Positions 19,330-27,804 of a DNA stretch of 64,000 nt are shown in pieces. Source of the stretch: JACQFK01 sp964619955 (GTDB lineage Bacteria; Planctomycetota; MHYJ01; JACPRB01); contig CAZUJF010000027.1 of assembly GCA_964619955.1 (NCBI GenBank), positions 5,153-69,152 on the forward strand. The letters are read 5' to 3'. The notes under the pieces are model-generated. The model worked only from the letters and a program-made list of their open reading frames with translations, did not search any database and was not told the origin of the DNA. The position numbers and the translations under genes are program-made. Each line of letters begins with the position of its first letter. Within the stretch, counting starts at the first letter, position 1.

Positions 19330-20858
19330 GGGTCGCGACGGCGCTCCTCGTCCTCCTGGCCGGCTGCGGGAAAAGCGATCCGCCCCCGGAGAGCGAGGCG
19401 CGCCGCCTGCTCGCCGAGGCGGGCTTCCCCGGCGGCAAGGGCTTTCCGCGCCTGGAACTCGTCTACAACACCTCGGAATCCCACAAGAAGATCGCCGCGC
19501 GCCTGCAGGAGAACTGGCGCCGCGGGCTCGGCATCGAGGTCGGCCTCGCCAACGCGGAGTGGAAGGTGTTCCTGGACCGGGTCCAGCAGAAGGACTTCGA
19601 CATCGCCCGCCGCGCCTGGATCGGCGAGTACCTCGACCCGCACGCCTTCCTCGACCTCTTCACCGCGGGCAGCCTGCAGAATCCGACGGGCTGGACCTCG
19701 CCCGAGTACGACCGCCTGGTCTCGGAGTCCAACGGCGTGAAGGACCCCGCCGCTCGCCGAGTCCTGCTCGAGCGCGCCGAGCGGCTCCTGCTCGACGAGG
19801 CGCCCATCTTCCCCGTCTACCACTACGTCGCGCACAACTGGGTGAAGCCCTTCGTGCAGGGCGTGCACTCCAACTCGCGCGACATGCATCCGGTCCAGCA
19901 CCTGCGCCTCGAGGGCCCCGGGGCGCCCGCCGACGGCACGCTCATCTTCAATGCGGGCGAGGAGCCCGGCTCGCTCGACCCGGCGGTCTCCTCGGATCTC
20001 GCGGGCCTGAAAGTGCTGATGCACCTCTTCGAGGGCCTGGCCGCCTACGATCCGAAGGACGCGACCCCCGTGCCCGCCGCGGCCGAACGCTGGGAGGTCT
20101 CCGACGACGGCCTGACCTGGACCTTCCCTCTGCGCGAGGCGCGCTGGTCCAACGGCGACCCGGTCTCGGCCGCCGACTTCGTCTACGCCTGGCGCCGCGT
20201 CCTCGATCCCGCGGTGCGCTCGACGTACGCCCACCGCCTCTTCCTGATCCGCAACGCCCGTGAGATCGCGGCGGGCAAGGCGGATGCCGCCACGCTCGGC
20301 GTGCGCGCCGAAGGGGACCGCAAGCTCGTCGTGGATCTCGTCCATCCCGCCCCCTATTTCCCCCAGCTGCTCTGTCTGAACCTCTTTTATCCGCTGCACC
20401 GCGCCACGGTGGAGAAGCTGGGGCGGGACGCCTTCAAGCCCGAAAGCCTGGTGGGCAACGGGCCGTACCGGATGACGGAGTGGCGGGTGAACGACCGGAA
20501 GATCTTCGAGAAGAACCCGGCCTGGCGCGCGGCGGCGGACGTGAAGATCGAGCGTTTCGTGTTCCTCTCGATCCCGGATGCGGCGACCGCGCTGCGGGCC
20601 TACGAGGCCGGCCAGATCCACTGGCTCTTCCAGGCGCCGACGGACCAGATGGACCGCCTGCGCGCGCGGCCGGACTACCAGGCGGGGCCGGCGAACTCGG
20701 TCTACTACTTCGCGTTCAACACGCGGCGCAAGCCGCTCGACGATCCCCGCGTGCGCCGGGCCCTCGCGCTCGTGGCCGACCGTGAGGGCATCGCCATACA
20801 CCTGCTGCGCGGCGGCGAGACCCCCGCGGACCGCCTCGTGCCGCCCTCGTCGCGGTAG
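19326..20858 (+). CDS. Second circularly permuted oligopeptide-binding lipoprotein
   Basis: 510 residues from GTG 19326 (overlapping the permease stop), with lipobox LAGC and C14. It has the same permuted order as the gene at 15925: C-terminal OppA-like module first (about 24-195; LLAEAGFPGGKGFP, YNTSESHKKIAARLQENWRR, RAWIGEYLDPHAFLD, IFPVYHYVAHN), then the N-terminal module (about 203-510; FNAGEEPGSLDPA, LFEGLAAYDP, ERWEVSDDG, ALALVADREGIAIHLLRGG). It ends about nine residues earlier than its paralogue (LVPPSSR). The two proteins are diverged but co-linear, so the permutation predates their duplication. A short imperfect copy of its 3' end is found at 22141. Confidence 0.85.
   Translation: MRVATALLVLLAGCGKSDPPPESEARRLLAEAGFPGGKGFPRLELVYNTSESHKKIAARLQENWRRGLGIEVGLANAEWKVFLDRVQQKDFDIARRAWIGEYLDPHAFLDLFTAGSLQNPTGWTSPEYDRLVSESNGVKDPAARRVLLERAERLLLDEAPIFPVYHYVAHNWVKPFVQGVHSNSRDMHPVQHLRLEGPGAPADGTLIFNAGEEPGSLDPAVSSDLAGLKVLMHLFEGLAAYDPKDATPVPAAAERWEVSDDGLTWTFPLREARWSNGDPVSAADFVYAWRRVLDPAVRSTYAHRLFLIRNAREIAAGKADAATLGVRAEGDRKLVVDLVHPAPYFPQLLCLNLFYPLHRATVEKLGRDAFKPESLVGNGPYRMTEWRVNDRKIFEKNPAWRAAADVKIERFVFLSIPDAATALRAYEAGQIHWLFQAPTDQMDRLRARPDYQAGPANSVYYFAFNTRRKPLDDPRVRRALALVADREGIAIHLLRGGETPADRLVPPSSR
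20771..20818 (+). repeat. Left copy of a repeat flanking the DUF4143 ATPase
   Basis: 48 bases inside the 3' end of the second permuted binding protein. By hand alignment 42 of 48 bases match 22141-22188, same orientation. It encodes VADREGIAIHLLRGG. Confidence 0.7.
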
Positions 20859-20869
20859 GCCCCTCCCCC

Positions 20870-22060
20870 TCAGGATCTGCGGCCCAGGAGCTGGGGCAGC
20901 CGCCCCCAAGGCAGGGCCAGGCCGGACCGAAACTTCTGCTCGCGAGCCACCCGGCATACGAGCACGGCTTGGTCGCACGACTCCCTTTTCTGGAACGCCG
21001 CCAGACCGGCGAAATCCCCTTCGTTGGGACGCTCGGTCCATTTCACTTCGAGCGCCAGCACCTTCCCGCCGTGCTCCACGATGAAGTCCACCTCCTCCCC
21101 CGCCTTGGTGCGCCAGTAGGAAACGGCGGGAGCCGGGAGGGTGGCGATGAGCTGCAGGAGGATCAGGTGCTCAAAGAGAAGTCCCGCCTGGAGCGTCAGG
21201 ACGGCCGGGCCATGCTCGACTCCGGCCGCGGCATTGCGGACGCCCAGGTCGAAAAAATAGAAGCGGGGCCTGCGCAGCAGATCCGCACGGCTCCGGCCGA
21301 AAGCCGGGATCCGGTGAAGGATGAGGCTGTCTTCCAGGATCTGGAAGTACTGCCCCAGCGTCGTATGGCTGACGCCCACGTCCGACGCCATCCGGCTCAG
21401 ATTCGGACTTCCTCCGGACTCCAGGGCGGCCAGCTTCAGAAACCGCGCGAACGGCGGGAGCCGCCGGACCACGGCCTCCTGGCGGATCTCCTCCTCCAGA
21501 TAGATCGAGGTGTAGCTGCTCAGAATTTCTCTGCGGACGTCAAGGTCGGGCTCGCGCAGGATCCCGGGAAGGCCGCCGAAGAGGAGCCGTTCATTCAGGC
21601 GATCCGACGCCGAACCCTCTGCGGATAGGAGACGACTTTCCTCCCAGCTGAGAGGATGAAGATGCTTGAGGAGGATCCGGCCCGGAAGCCAATTCTGGAC
21701 CCCGTGACGCATCTTTCGCGCAGAGGATCCGGAGGCGATGAGCGTGCAGCGCCCCTCATCGAGCAGGTACTGCAGAACATCGAGAATTGCCGGCACTTTC
21801 TGGATCTCATCGATGAAGATCAGGGGGCGACGCTTCTCCCCAAGCGCATCCACCTCCCGCCGGATGATTTCAGGATCGCTTTCCAGCTTCATCCGGACGG
21901 AAGGTAGCTGCAAAGGATACTCGAGACGGTCGGGGAATGACTGAAGCACCTCCTTGATCAAGGTGGACTTCCCCGTCTGGCGAGGCCCAAGGAGCAGGAG
22001 GGATCGCCCCTTGCGCAGATCCTGGGCCAACTCTTCCACCTTTAACCGTTTGAAATACAT
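20870..22060 (-). CDS. AAA ATPase with C-terminal DUF4143
   Basis: About 396 residues from ATG 22060 (MYFKRLKVEEL); ATG 22087 is a longer alternative. It has Walker A GPRQTGKST (25-33), Walker B LIFIDEIQKVP, a sensor-like IASGSSARK, a winged-helix part (SRMASDVGVSHTTLGQYFQIL) and a DUF4143 nuclease-like end (YWRTKAGEEVDFIVEHGGKVLALEVKWTE). Such proteins are widespread and often horizontally spread; their cellular role is poorly known, and the C-terminal E/D-x-K pattern suggests a PD-(D/E)XK-type fold. Its 5' flank is much AT-richer than the surroundings, and a 48-base imperfect repeat lies on both sides, both consistent with insertion. Confidence 0.85.
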   Translation of the reverse strand: MYFKRLKVEELAQDLRKGRSLLLLGPRQTGKSTLIKEVLQSFPDRLEYPLQLPSVRMKLESDPEIIRREVDALGEKRRPLIFIDEIQKVPAILDVLQYLLDEGRCTLIASGSSARKMRHGVQNWLPGRILLKHLHPLSWEESRLLSAEGSASDRLNERLLFGGLPGILREPDLDVRREILSSYTSIYLEEEIRQEAVVRRLPPFARFLKLAALESGGSPNLSRMASDVGVSHTTLGQYFQILEDSLILHRIPAFGRSRADLLRRPRFYFFDLGVRNAAAGVEHGPAVLTLQAGLLFEHLILLQLIATLPAPAVSYWRTKAGEEVDFIVEHGGKVLALEVKWTERPNEGDFAGLAAFQKRESCDQAVLVCRVAREQKFRSGLALPWGRLPQLLGRRS

Positions 22061-22130
22061 ACTTTCAATAATACTATCTGATTGCATTATGTACTTGCAA
22101 ATGGTTTTACACCCACGGAAAGACGCGGAA

Positions 22131-22204
22131 CGCTCCCGTTCGTGACCGACCGGGAGGGCATCGCGCAACACCTGCTGCGCGGTGGCGATGATCCCGAGAA
22201 TGCC
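22131..22204 (+). pseudogene. Fragment of a peptide-binding protein gene (right repeat copy)
   Basis: The reading frame encodes VTDREGIAQHLLRGGDD, closely matching the end of the second permuted binding protein (VADREGIAIHLLRGGET). Nothing upstream of it resembles the rest of the gene; AT-rich DNA of the ATPase leader begins immediately. It runs up to the stop of the minus-strand binding protein at 22208. It is either a relic of a third binding-protein copy or a duplication made when the ATPase gene inserted. Confidence 0.6.
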
Positions 22205-22207
22205 CCG

Positions 22208-23686
22208 TTACTTCACCCGCAGCCGGCGCAGCGCGACGTGGCCGAAGGGGTTCGCCTGAACACCCGTTAGGCCCGGGGCAACGGCGAAACTTTCCCAAGC
22301 GCCGCTGAGCGGAACGAGCAGTCCCGTCCGGAGCAGATGCTCTTCGGCCTTAGCGAGCGCCTCCAGGCGGCGCGCGCCGTCCAGGCCCGACGCCTCGAGC
22401 AACGCGCGGGACGTCGACGCATCCGCGGCCGCCCAGGGATCCAGGAAGGCTTGGGGATCGTAGTAGTCCCCGCCCCAGCCCGCGAGCGCCGCCGCGAAAT
22501 CCCCCGCCGCCAGCGCCCGCGCGTACGCAGGAGGCTTCATCACGACCGCCTTCACCTTCAGTCCCAGACCCTTCCCGAGCTGAGCCTCCAGCCGGCCCGC
22601 CAGCGCCGTGAATCGCGGCGCATCGGGCAGCAACAGCTCCAGAACCGGCAGCTTCGAAAGATCCAGCCCGCTCTCGCGCAGCAGGGACTCCATCGCGGCG
22701 GCGCGATCGAAGGAAATCCCCGCCGCCTCCGGATAACCCGCGAAACTCGGCGGCACCAGACTCCTCCGCGCCTTCGCGGGAGTTCCCTCAACCAGCGCCG
22801 CCCGGTCGATCCCCTGTGCCAGCGCCTTCCGGATCGCCTCGCGATCGAAGGGCGCCCGGGCGGGATTCAGCCTCAGGAACAGCGTCCCCCAGAGGTCGAC
22901 GTCGACCCGCCCCGGCAGCGGACCCGCCGGGTCCTCGGGAACCTGCTCGGCCCCCAGCATCGCGAAGTCCCCCGCGCGATAGCGCTCCAGCGCCACCGCC
23001 GGCGTGTGCAGCGCCAGCGAAATCCGGGCCGGCGCCTTCGAGAGCTCCGGATCCCAGTGCTTGGGATTCCTCCGCAGCGAAAGCTCCGCCAGCGACGATC
23101 CGTCGAAGAGATACGGACCGTTCGTCGTGATCTGACCCGCCCGCGTCCAGTCCCGCCCCTGCGCCGCCAGCGTCGGCGCGTGCAGCGGCACGAAGGGATG
23201 GAACGCCAGCAGGTGCGGCAGCCAGGGCGCCCGGACCGCCGCGTCGACGACCATGGTGCGCTCGTCCAGGGCCCGGAATCCGAGCTCCGCCGCCTCGGGA
23301 TCCGGACGCCCCTCGCCGAGGTCCAGCCAGGGCCCGACGCCCCTCAGGTGCCGGAAGAGTTCCGTGAACGGACCGCCCAAGCGCAGCGCACGGCGCCACG
23401 CAAAGACGAAGTCCCCCGCCTTGACCGCCTCCCCGTTCGACCAGCGCGCCTCGCGCAGATGGAAGGTCCAAGTCCTCCCGTCCGCCGCGGACTCCCAGCG
23501 CTCCGCCATGCCCGGCTCGACCGTGACGCCGTCCGGGGCGAGCGTCGTCAGCCCCTCGAAGAGCGCCCGCACGATCCGCGCCTCCGAGCTGCTCCCCGCC
23601 AGCGAGGGATCGATCGTCGACGGCGGCCCCCACGACACCCGCAGCGGCGCCTCCTGGACAAACAGTAGCGCCAGCATCCAGATCAT
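22208..23686 (-). CDS. Peptide-binding protein (SBP family 5), canonical domain order
   Basis: 492 residues with a short signal-like N-terminus (MIWMLALLFVQ). The order is the usual one: N-terminal IDPSLAG, LFEGLTTLAPDG, PGMAERWESA, WTFHLREARWSNGE; then the middle ALAQGIDRAALVEG and VPPSFAGY; then the C-terminal lobe (RLEAQLGKGLGLKVKAVV, AALAGWGGDYYDPQAFLDPW). It is a useful internal comparison for the permuted paralogues 2-6 kb away. The ATG at 23686 overlaps the stop of the GH3-like gene in the peptidoglycan-recycling string, which suggests a cell-wall peptide as ligand (inference). The lipobox seen in the permuted proteins is missing. Confidence 0.85.
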   Translation of the reverse strand: MIWMLALLFVQEAPLRVSWGPPSTIDPSLAGSSSEARIVRALFEGLTTLAPDGVTVEPGMAERWESAADGRTWTFHLREARWSNGEAVKAGDFVFAWRRALRLGGPFTELFRHLRGVGPWLDLGEGRPDPEAAELGFRALDERTMVVDAAVRAPWLPHLLAFHPFVPLHAPTLAAQGRDWTRAGQITTNGPYLFDGSSLAELSLRRNPKHWDPELSKAPARISLALHTPAVALERYRAGDFAMLGAEQVPEDPAGPLPGRVDVDLWGTLFLRLNPARAPFDREAIRKALAQGIDRAALVEGTPAKARRSLVPPSFAGYPEAAGISFDRAAAMESLLRESGLDLSKLPVLELLLPDAPRFTALAGRLEAQLGKGLGLKVKAVVMKPPAYARALAAGDFAAALAGWGGDYYDPQAFLDPWAAADASTSRALLEASGLDGARRLEALAKAEEHLLRTGLLVPLSGAWESFAVAPGLTGVQANPFGHVALRRLRVK

Positions 23687-24648
23687 GCCGGCCCCCCGGC
23701 GATTCGGCGCGCCGTCGCCTGGTGCGCCGCGCAGCCGACCACGCGCTCGGCGTTGGCCACATCCGTCGTCCGCTCCGCGAAGAGTCCCAGCCGCTCCTTC
23801 GCCACGAGCAGACGACGCAGCGCGCGGTCCAGCACGGACTCCGCCAGACGTTTTGCGGCCAGGGCGGCCTCGAGCACATCGATCACCGCCAGCGCATCCT
23901 TCGGCTGCAACAGCAGATCCGCCCCGGCGTTGAGCGCCGCCTCCGCGGCGGCGTCCTCCGGCAGCGACGCCGCGATCAGCCCCCCCATTTTCAGCTCACC
24001 TCGAAGCACGCCCTGCAAGACACGGCGGGACATGCAGACGGGGGCGTGTTCGTCGAAGGCTCGCAGCGTGACGGGACCCACCTGCAGCACGTCCGTCTCC
24101 GCCGCCAGCCCGGCAAAAGGGGCGAGCAGCCCAGCGCGCAGTTCCTCCTCGCCCGCCTCCGAACCCGGCAGCGGCCCCAGCGCCAGCAACACGCGCGCGC
24201 GCGACGCGCCCTCCAGCGCCGCGTGCCCCAGCCGGACCGCCGTCGCCGCGTCCGCCGCAAAGGCGCCCGGGTCCACACCGAGGATGCAGCGCACCCCGAG
24301 CGCCTTCGCTTCGAGTGCCGTCTGACGCGCCTTCGAGCCGGCGAATTCCTCGGATCCCACCGCGGCCGCCGGCGGATAACGCGTCGCTCCCGCGACCTGC
24401 GTCCCGGCCCCGTCCGCATAGTCCGCCGCGACCAGCAGCGGCACCCGGGAAACCTTCTGCGCCCAGTTCACGAACGACGGCAGATCGAAGACCGAGCCCC
24501 CGTGGACCACCAGCCCGCCCACGCCCTGCCGCTTCACCCACTCCGTGGCCACATCGTAGTCCGCGTCGTCGAAGCGGAACGCCGGGACGACCAGCTGCGC
24601 GCACTTCTCGCGCGGCGTGAGTTTGCCCATCCACTCGAGCGCGTTCAC
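23683..24648 (-). CDS. Degenerate GH3 (NagZ-like) protein
   Basis: 321 residues with the N-terminal TIM-barrel layout of GH3 beta-N-acetylglucosaminidases (MGKLTPREKCAQLVVPAF, GVGGLVVHGG, RVPLLVAADYADGAG). The NagZ histidine loop KHxPGHG is replaced by LALGPLPG, and the region LRGELKMGGLIAASLPED has no Asp where the nucleophile motif (V/I-S-D-D) belongs. It is therefore probably not an active glycosidase of the usual type, though it may bind sugar. Its neighbours anmK and murQ act on anhydro-MurNAc and MurNAc-6-P, where NagZ would normally supply substrate. Start and stop overlap both neighbours. Confidence 0.7.
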   Translation of the reverse strand: MNALEWMGKLTPREKCAQLVVPAFRFDDADYDVATEWVKRQGVGGLVVHGGSVFDLPSFVNWAQKVSRVPLLVAADYADGAGTQVAGATRYPPAAAVGSEEFAGSKARQTALEAKALGVRCILGVDPGAFAADAATAVRLGHAALEGASRARVLLALGPLPGSEAGEEELRAGLLAPFAGLAAETDVLQVGPVTLRAFDEHAPVCMSRRVLQGVLRGELKMGGLIAASLPEDAAAEAALNAGADLLLQPKDALAVIDVLEAALAAKRLAESVLDRALRRLLVAKERLGLFAERTTDVANAERVVGCAAHQATARRIAGGPA

Positions 24649-25706
24649 CGCGGCCTCCCCGCCGGCACGATCTTGCCGAGCACGGCGGGACGTCCTCCCG
24701 TCACCGAGGACAGGTTCCCAGCGCGGCCCGCCAGCGTCTCCGCCGCCAGCAGCGCGAACGCCGCCGCCTCCTTCGCCATCGGATGGATCCCGTAGACGCT
24801 GACCGGGCGCAGCGCGGCGGGCCAGACCAGCGCCTCCAGATCCCGCATCAGCGTGCGGTTGTAGACGCCGCCCCCCGAAACGATCACCTCCTGCACGTCG
24901 CTCTTCACGAAGCGCGCCAGCGCGCCGGCCACCGTCAGCGCCGTGAAGCGCGTCAGCGTCGCCACGACGTCCGCCGGAGCCCGCCGCAGCAGCGGTCCGG
25001 CGCGCTCAAGGAGGAAGGCCCGGCTCCAGAGCTCGCGGCCCGTCGACTTCGGCGGCGGCTTCCGCAGCCAGGGATGCTCCAGCCGTTTCAGCAACGCGCC
25101 ATCGACGCGCCCCTTCGCCGCCACCCGGCCGTCGCGGTCGAAGCCCTTCCCGAACGCCTCTCGCATCGCGGCGTCGATGAGGCAGTTGCCGGGACCGGTG
25201 TCGAAACCGAGCGGCGCCTTCGAGAGCACCGTGACGTTGGCGATGCCGCCGAGATTGAGCGTGAGCGCGGGACGCACGCCGAAGAGGAAGCGGTCGAAGT
25301 GCGGCACGAGCGGCGCCCCCTGCCCCCCCGCCGCGATGTCGGCGGGACGGAAGTCCGCGACCGTCGTCACGCCCGTCGCGGCGGCGATCTCCGCGGGCTC
25401 GCCGATCTGGAGCGTGTGTCGTCCCGGCTCATGCCAGACCGTCTGGCCGTGGGAGCCGATGACCGCGACCCGTGCGCGGCCGATGAAGCGGCACGCCACC
25501 CGGCCGAAGAAGATCCCCAGGTCCCGGTTCAGCGCGGAGAGCTCCGGCACCCGGGCCTCCCCGGCGGCGAGGATCCGTGCGCGCAGCGCCCGGGGATACG
25601 GCGTCGTACGGTACGCCAGCAGCTTCAAGCGCCGGCCTTCGATGCGCAGGCCGGCCGCCGACACGCCGTCCGCGGAGGTCCCCGACATCAGGCCGACGGC
25701 GATCAC
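24645..25706 (-). CDS. anmK: Anhydro-N-acetylmuramic acid kinase
   Basis: Converts 1,6-anhydro-MurNAc plus ATP to MurNAc-6-phosphate in peptidoglycan recycling. The 353-residue protein starts at GTG 25706 (overlapping the murQ stop) with VIAVGLMSGTSADGV, the family phosphate motif, and has IGSHGQTVWH, LNLGGIANVTVL, DTGPGNCLID and EVIVSGGGVYNRTLM. The size fits the family (about 360-380). An upstream extension to 26282 lies inside murQ and is rejected. The product feeds MurQ. Confidence 0.93.
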   Translation of the reverse strand: MIAVGLMSGTSADGVSAAGLRIEGRRLKLLAYRTTPYPRALRARILAAGEARVPELSALNRDLGIFFGRVACRFIGRARVAVIGSHGQTVWHEPGRHTLQIGEPAEIAAATGVTTVADFRPADIAAGGQGAPLVPHFDRFLFGVRPALTLNLGGIANVTVLSKAPLGFDTGPGNCLIDAAMREAFGKGFDRDGRVAAKGRVDGALLKRLEHPWLRKPPPKSTGRELWSRAFLLERAGPLLRRAPADVVATLTRFTALTVAGALARFVKSDVQEVIVSGGGVYNRTLMRDLEALVWPAALRPVSVYGIHPMAKEAAAFALLAAETLAGRAGNLSSVTGGRPAVLGKIVPAGRPR

Positions 25707-26599
25707 CCGAGCAGCTTCCTCAGCTGCCCGCCCGCGCGCGCGAGCAGGCGCTCCGCCTCCGTGCGGCCCACGCCGCGACGCAGCATCACGACCGCCGTCT
25801 TCGCCCTCCCCCCGGCGGACTTCAGCGCACGGGCCGCGTCGGCCTCGGAGGCCCCCGCGAGCTCCCCGACGATGCGCCGGGCGCGCGCGACGAGTTTGTC
25901 CGAGCGCGTCTGCAGGTCGACCATGAGGTTCCCGTAGACCTTGCCGAGCCGGATCATGCTCGCGACCGTGATCGTGTTGAGCACCAGCTTCGTGGCCGTG
26001 CCGGCCTTCAAACGCGTCGATCCGGCGACCACTTCCGGCCCCGGCAGCGGCGCGACCAGGACGTCCGCCGACCCGGAAGGCACGCCCTTGCGGTTGCACG
26101 CGACGAGGATCCGCCCCGCCCCGCGGCGCTTCGCCTCCGCCAGCGCGCCGTGCACGAACGGCGTAATCCCGCTCGCCGTGATCCCGATGACGACGTCGCC
26201 GCGGCGCAGCTTTCGCACCCGAAGCTGCCGGGCCCCGTCGCGGGCGTCGTCCTCGGCGCCCTCCTTCGAGGCCCACACGCACTCGGGCCCGCCGGCCATG
26301 ACGGCCTGCGCGAGTCCCGGGGCCGTGTCGAACGTCGGCGGCAGCTCCGCGGCCTCGAGCACGCCGAGACGTCCGCTCGTGCCCGCCCCGACGAAAAACA
26401 TCCGCCCGCCCTTGGACAGCCGCGCGACCACGAGATCCACCGCGCGCACGAGGGCGGCGCGCTCGCGGGCCACGGCCCGCGCGACGCCGGCGTCCTCCCG
26501 GAGAATGGCCCCCACGACGCCCGCCGTGCCGAGCGCGTCGATGCGCCGCGTGCGGGGGTTGCGCTGCTCCGTGCTCAGGCGCCCGAACGGACGGCTCAC
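25703..26599 (-). CDS. murQ: N-acetylmuramic acid 6-phosphate etherase
   Basis: Cleaves the lactyl ether of MurNAc-6-P to give GlcNAc-6-P and lactate. The 298-residue SIS-domain protein starts at GTG 26599 (VSRPFGRLSTEQRNPRT), overlapping the aminotransferase stop. It has the signatures STEQRNPRTRRID, MFFVGAGTSGRLGVLEAAEL, GITASGITPFVHGAL and the C-terminal helical domain. It acts directly after AnmK, whose gene overlaps it. Confidence 0.93.
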   Translation of the reverse strand: MSRPFGRLSTEQRNPRTRRIDALGTAGVVGAILREDAGVARAVARERAALVRAVDLVVARLSKGGRMFFVGAGTSGRLGVLEAAELPPTFDTAPGLAQAVMAGGPECVWASKEGAEDDARDGARQLRVRKLRRGDVVIGITASGITPFVHGALAEAKRRGAGRILVACNRKGVPSGSADVLVAPLPGPEVVAGSTRLKAGTATKLVLNTITVASMIRLGKVYGNLMVDLQTRSDKLVARARRIVGELAGASEADAARALKSAGGRAKTAVVMLRRGVGRTEAERLLARAGGQLRKLLG

Positions 26600-27768
26600 C
26601 GCGCCCTCCGGGGCAGCGCGCGCAAGCGTTTCGCGGCCTCCCTCAGCGTCGCGAGCTTCTTGCAGAACGCGAAGCGCACGAGGTGCGAGCCGTCGCGGCG
26701 ATCCCGGAAGAACGAGCTGCCCGGCACCGTCGCGACGCCGCCCGTCTCCACCAGCCACTGCGCGAACGCGGTGTCGTCCTGGAACCCGAAGCCCGAAATG
26801 TCGCACATGACGTAGTAGGCCCCGGCCGGACGGCCGAGCGGACGGAATCCCGTCTCCTCGAGCACGGGATACAAGAGCTCCCGCCGTTCGAGATATTCGC
26901 CCGACAGGGACTCAAACAGTCCTTCCGGCCGGTCCATCAGCTCCGCCGCCGCCACCTGCAGCGGGTGCGGGGCGCCGACCGTGGTGAAGTCGTGCATCTT
27001 CCGGATCGCCGTCGCGATCTTCTCCGGGGCGATCGAGTACCCGAGGCGCCAGCCGGTGACGCAAAACGTCTTGGAGAGCGAGGTCACCGTGATCGTCCGC
27101 TGCGCCATGCCGTCGAGGGAGGCCATCGCGACATGTTCGCCCTCGTAGAGGATGTGCTCGTAGACTTCGTCCGTCACCGCGAGCGCGTTCCATTTCCGGC
27201 AGAGCCGCGCGATGCTCCCCAGCTCCCGGCGCGAGAACACCTTCCCCGTCGGGTTGTGCGGCGTGTTCACGATCACCGCCTTCGTGCGGCGGTTGAACGC
27301 GGCGGCGAGTTTTTGCTCGTCGAAGGTCCACGTCGGCGCGTGCAGGCGGACAAACCGCGGCTTCGCCCCCGTGATCAGGACGTCCGGTCCGTAGTTCTCG
27401 TAGAACGGCTCGAAGATCACGACCTCGTCGCCGGGGTTGATCACCGCGGCGAGGGCGGTCAGCATCCCCTCGGTCGCCCCGCAGGTGACGGTGATGTTCT
27501 TTTCGGGGTCGGCCTTCATCCCGTAGTGCCGTGACACTTTGCGCGAGATCGCGTCGCGCAGCGGCTTCGCCCCCCAGGTGATCGCGTACTGGTTCACGTC
27601 CCCGCGGATCGCGCGGCAGGCCGCGTCCTTGATCGCCTTCGGGGCGGGGAAATCGGGGAAACCCTGGGAGAGGTTGACCGCCCCGTGGCGCAGCGCGAGG
27701 CGCGTCATTTCGCGGATGACGCTCTCGGAGAAGAGGCCGGTTTTCCGGTTGATCAGGTCCCGCAGCAT
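26596..27768 (-). CDS. Class I/II PLP-dependent aminotransferase
   Basis: 390 residues from ATG 27768 (MLRDLINRKTGLFSESV). It has the fold-type I signatures VNLSQGFPDFPAP, NTPHNPTGKVFS, TDEVYEHILYEG and the PLP lysine in TVTSLSKTFCVTGWRLGY. The pattern SQGFPDF and QYxxxWG resembles methionine/glutamine-type aminotransferases (YbdL, kynurenine aminotransferase) more than LL-diaminopimelate aminotransferase. The substrate is not certain. Its stop overlaps the murQ start; 36 bases separate it from the upstream redoxin gene, so it probably sits in a longer operon. Confidence 0.85.
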   Translation of the reverse strand: MLRDLINRKTGLFSESVIREMTRLALRHGAVNLSQGFPDFPAPKAIKDAACRAIRGDVNQYAITWGAKPLRDAISRKVSRHYGMKADPEKNITVTCGATEGMLTALAAVINPGDEVVIFEPFYENYGPDVLITGAKPRFVRLHAPTWTFDEQKLAAAFNRRTKAVIVNTPHNPTGKVFSRRELGSIARLCRKWNALAVTDEVYEHILYEGEHVAMASLDGMAQRTITVTSLSKTFCVTGWRLGYSIAPEKIATAIRKMHDFTTVGAPHPLQVAAAELMDRPEGLFESLSGEYLERRELLYPVLEETGFRPLGRPAGAYYVMCDISGFGFQDDTAFAQWLVETGGVATVPGSSFFRDRRDGSHLVRFAFCKKLATLREAAKRLRALPRRAR

Positions 27769-27804
27769 CCCTGCGAGCGTATCCGTCGCGCGCCCGCGCG
27801 GCAA

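Noticed and set aside
22082..22270. A 62-codon ORF as an independent small gene.
   Set aside because: Its recognisable part is a copy of the binding-protein 3' end; the rest overlaps the next gene antisense and has no signal.
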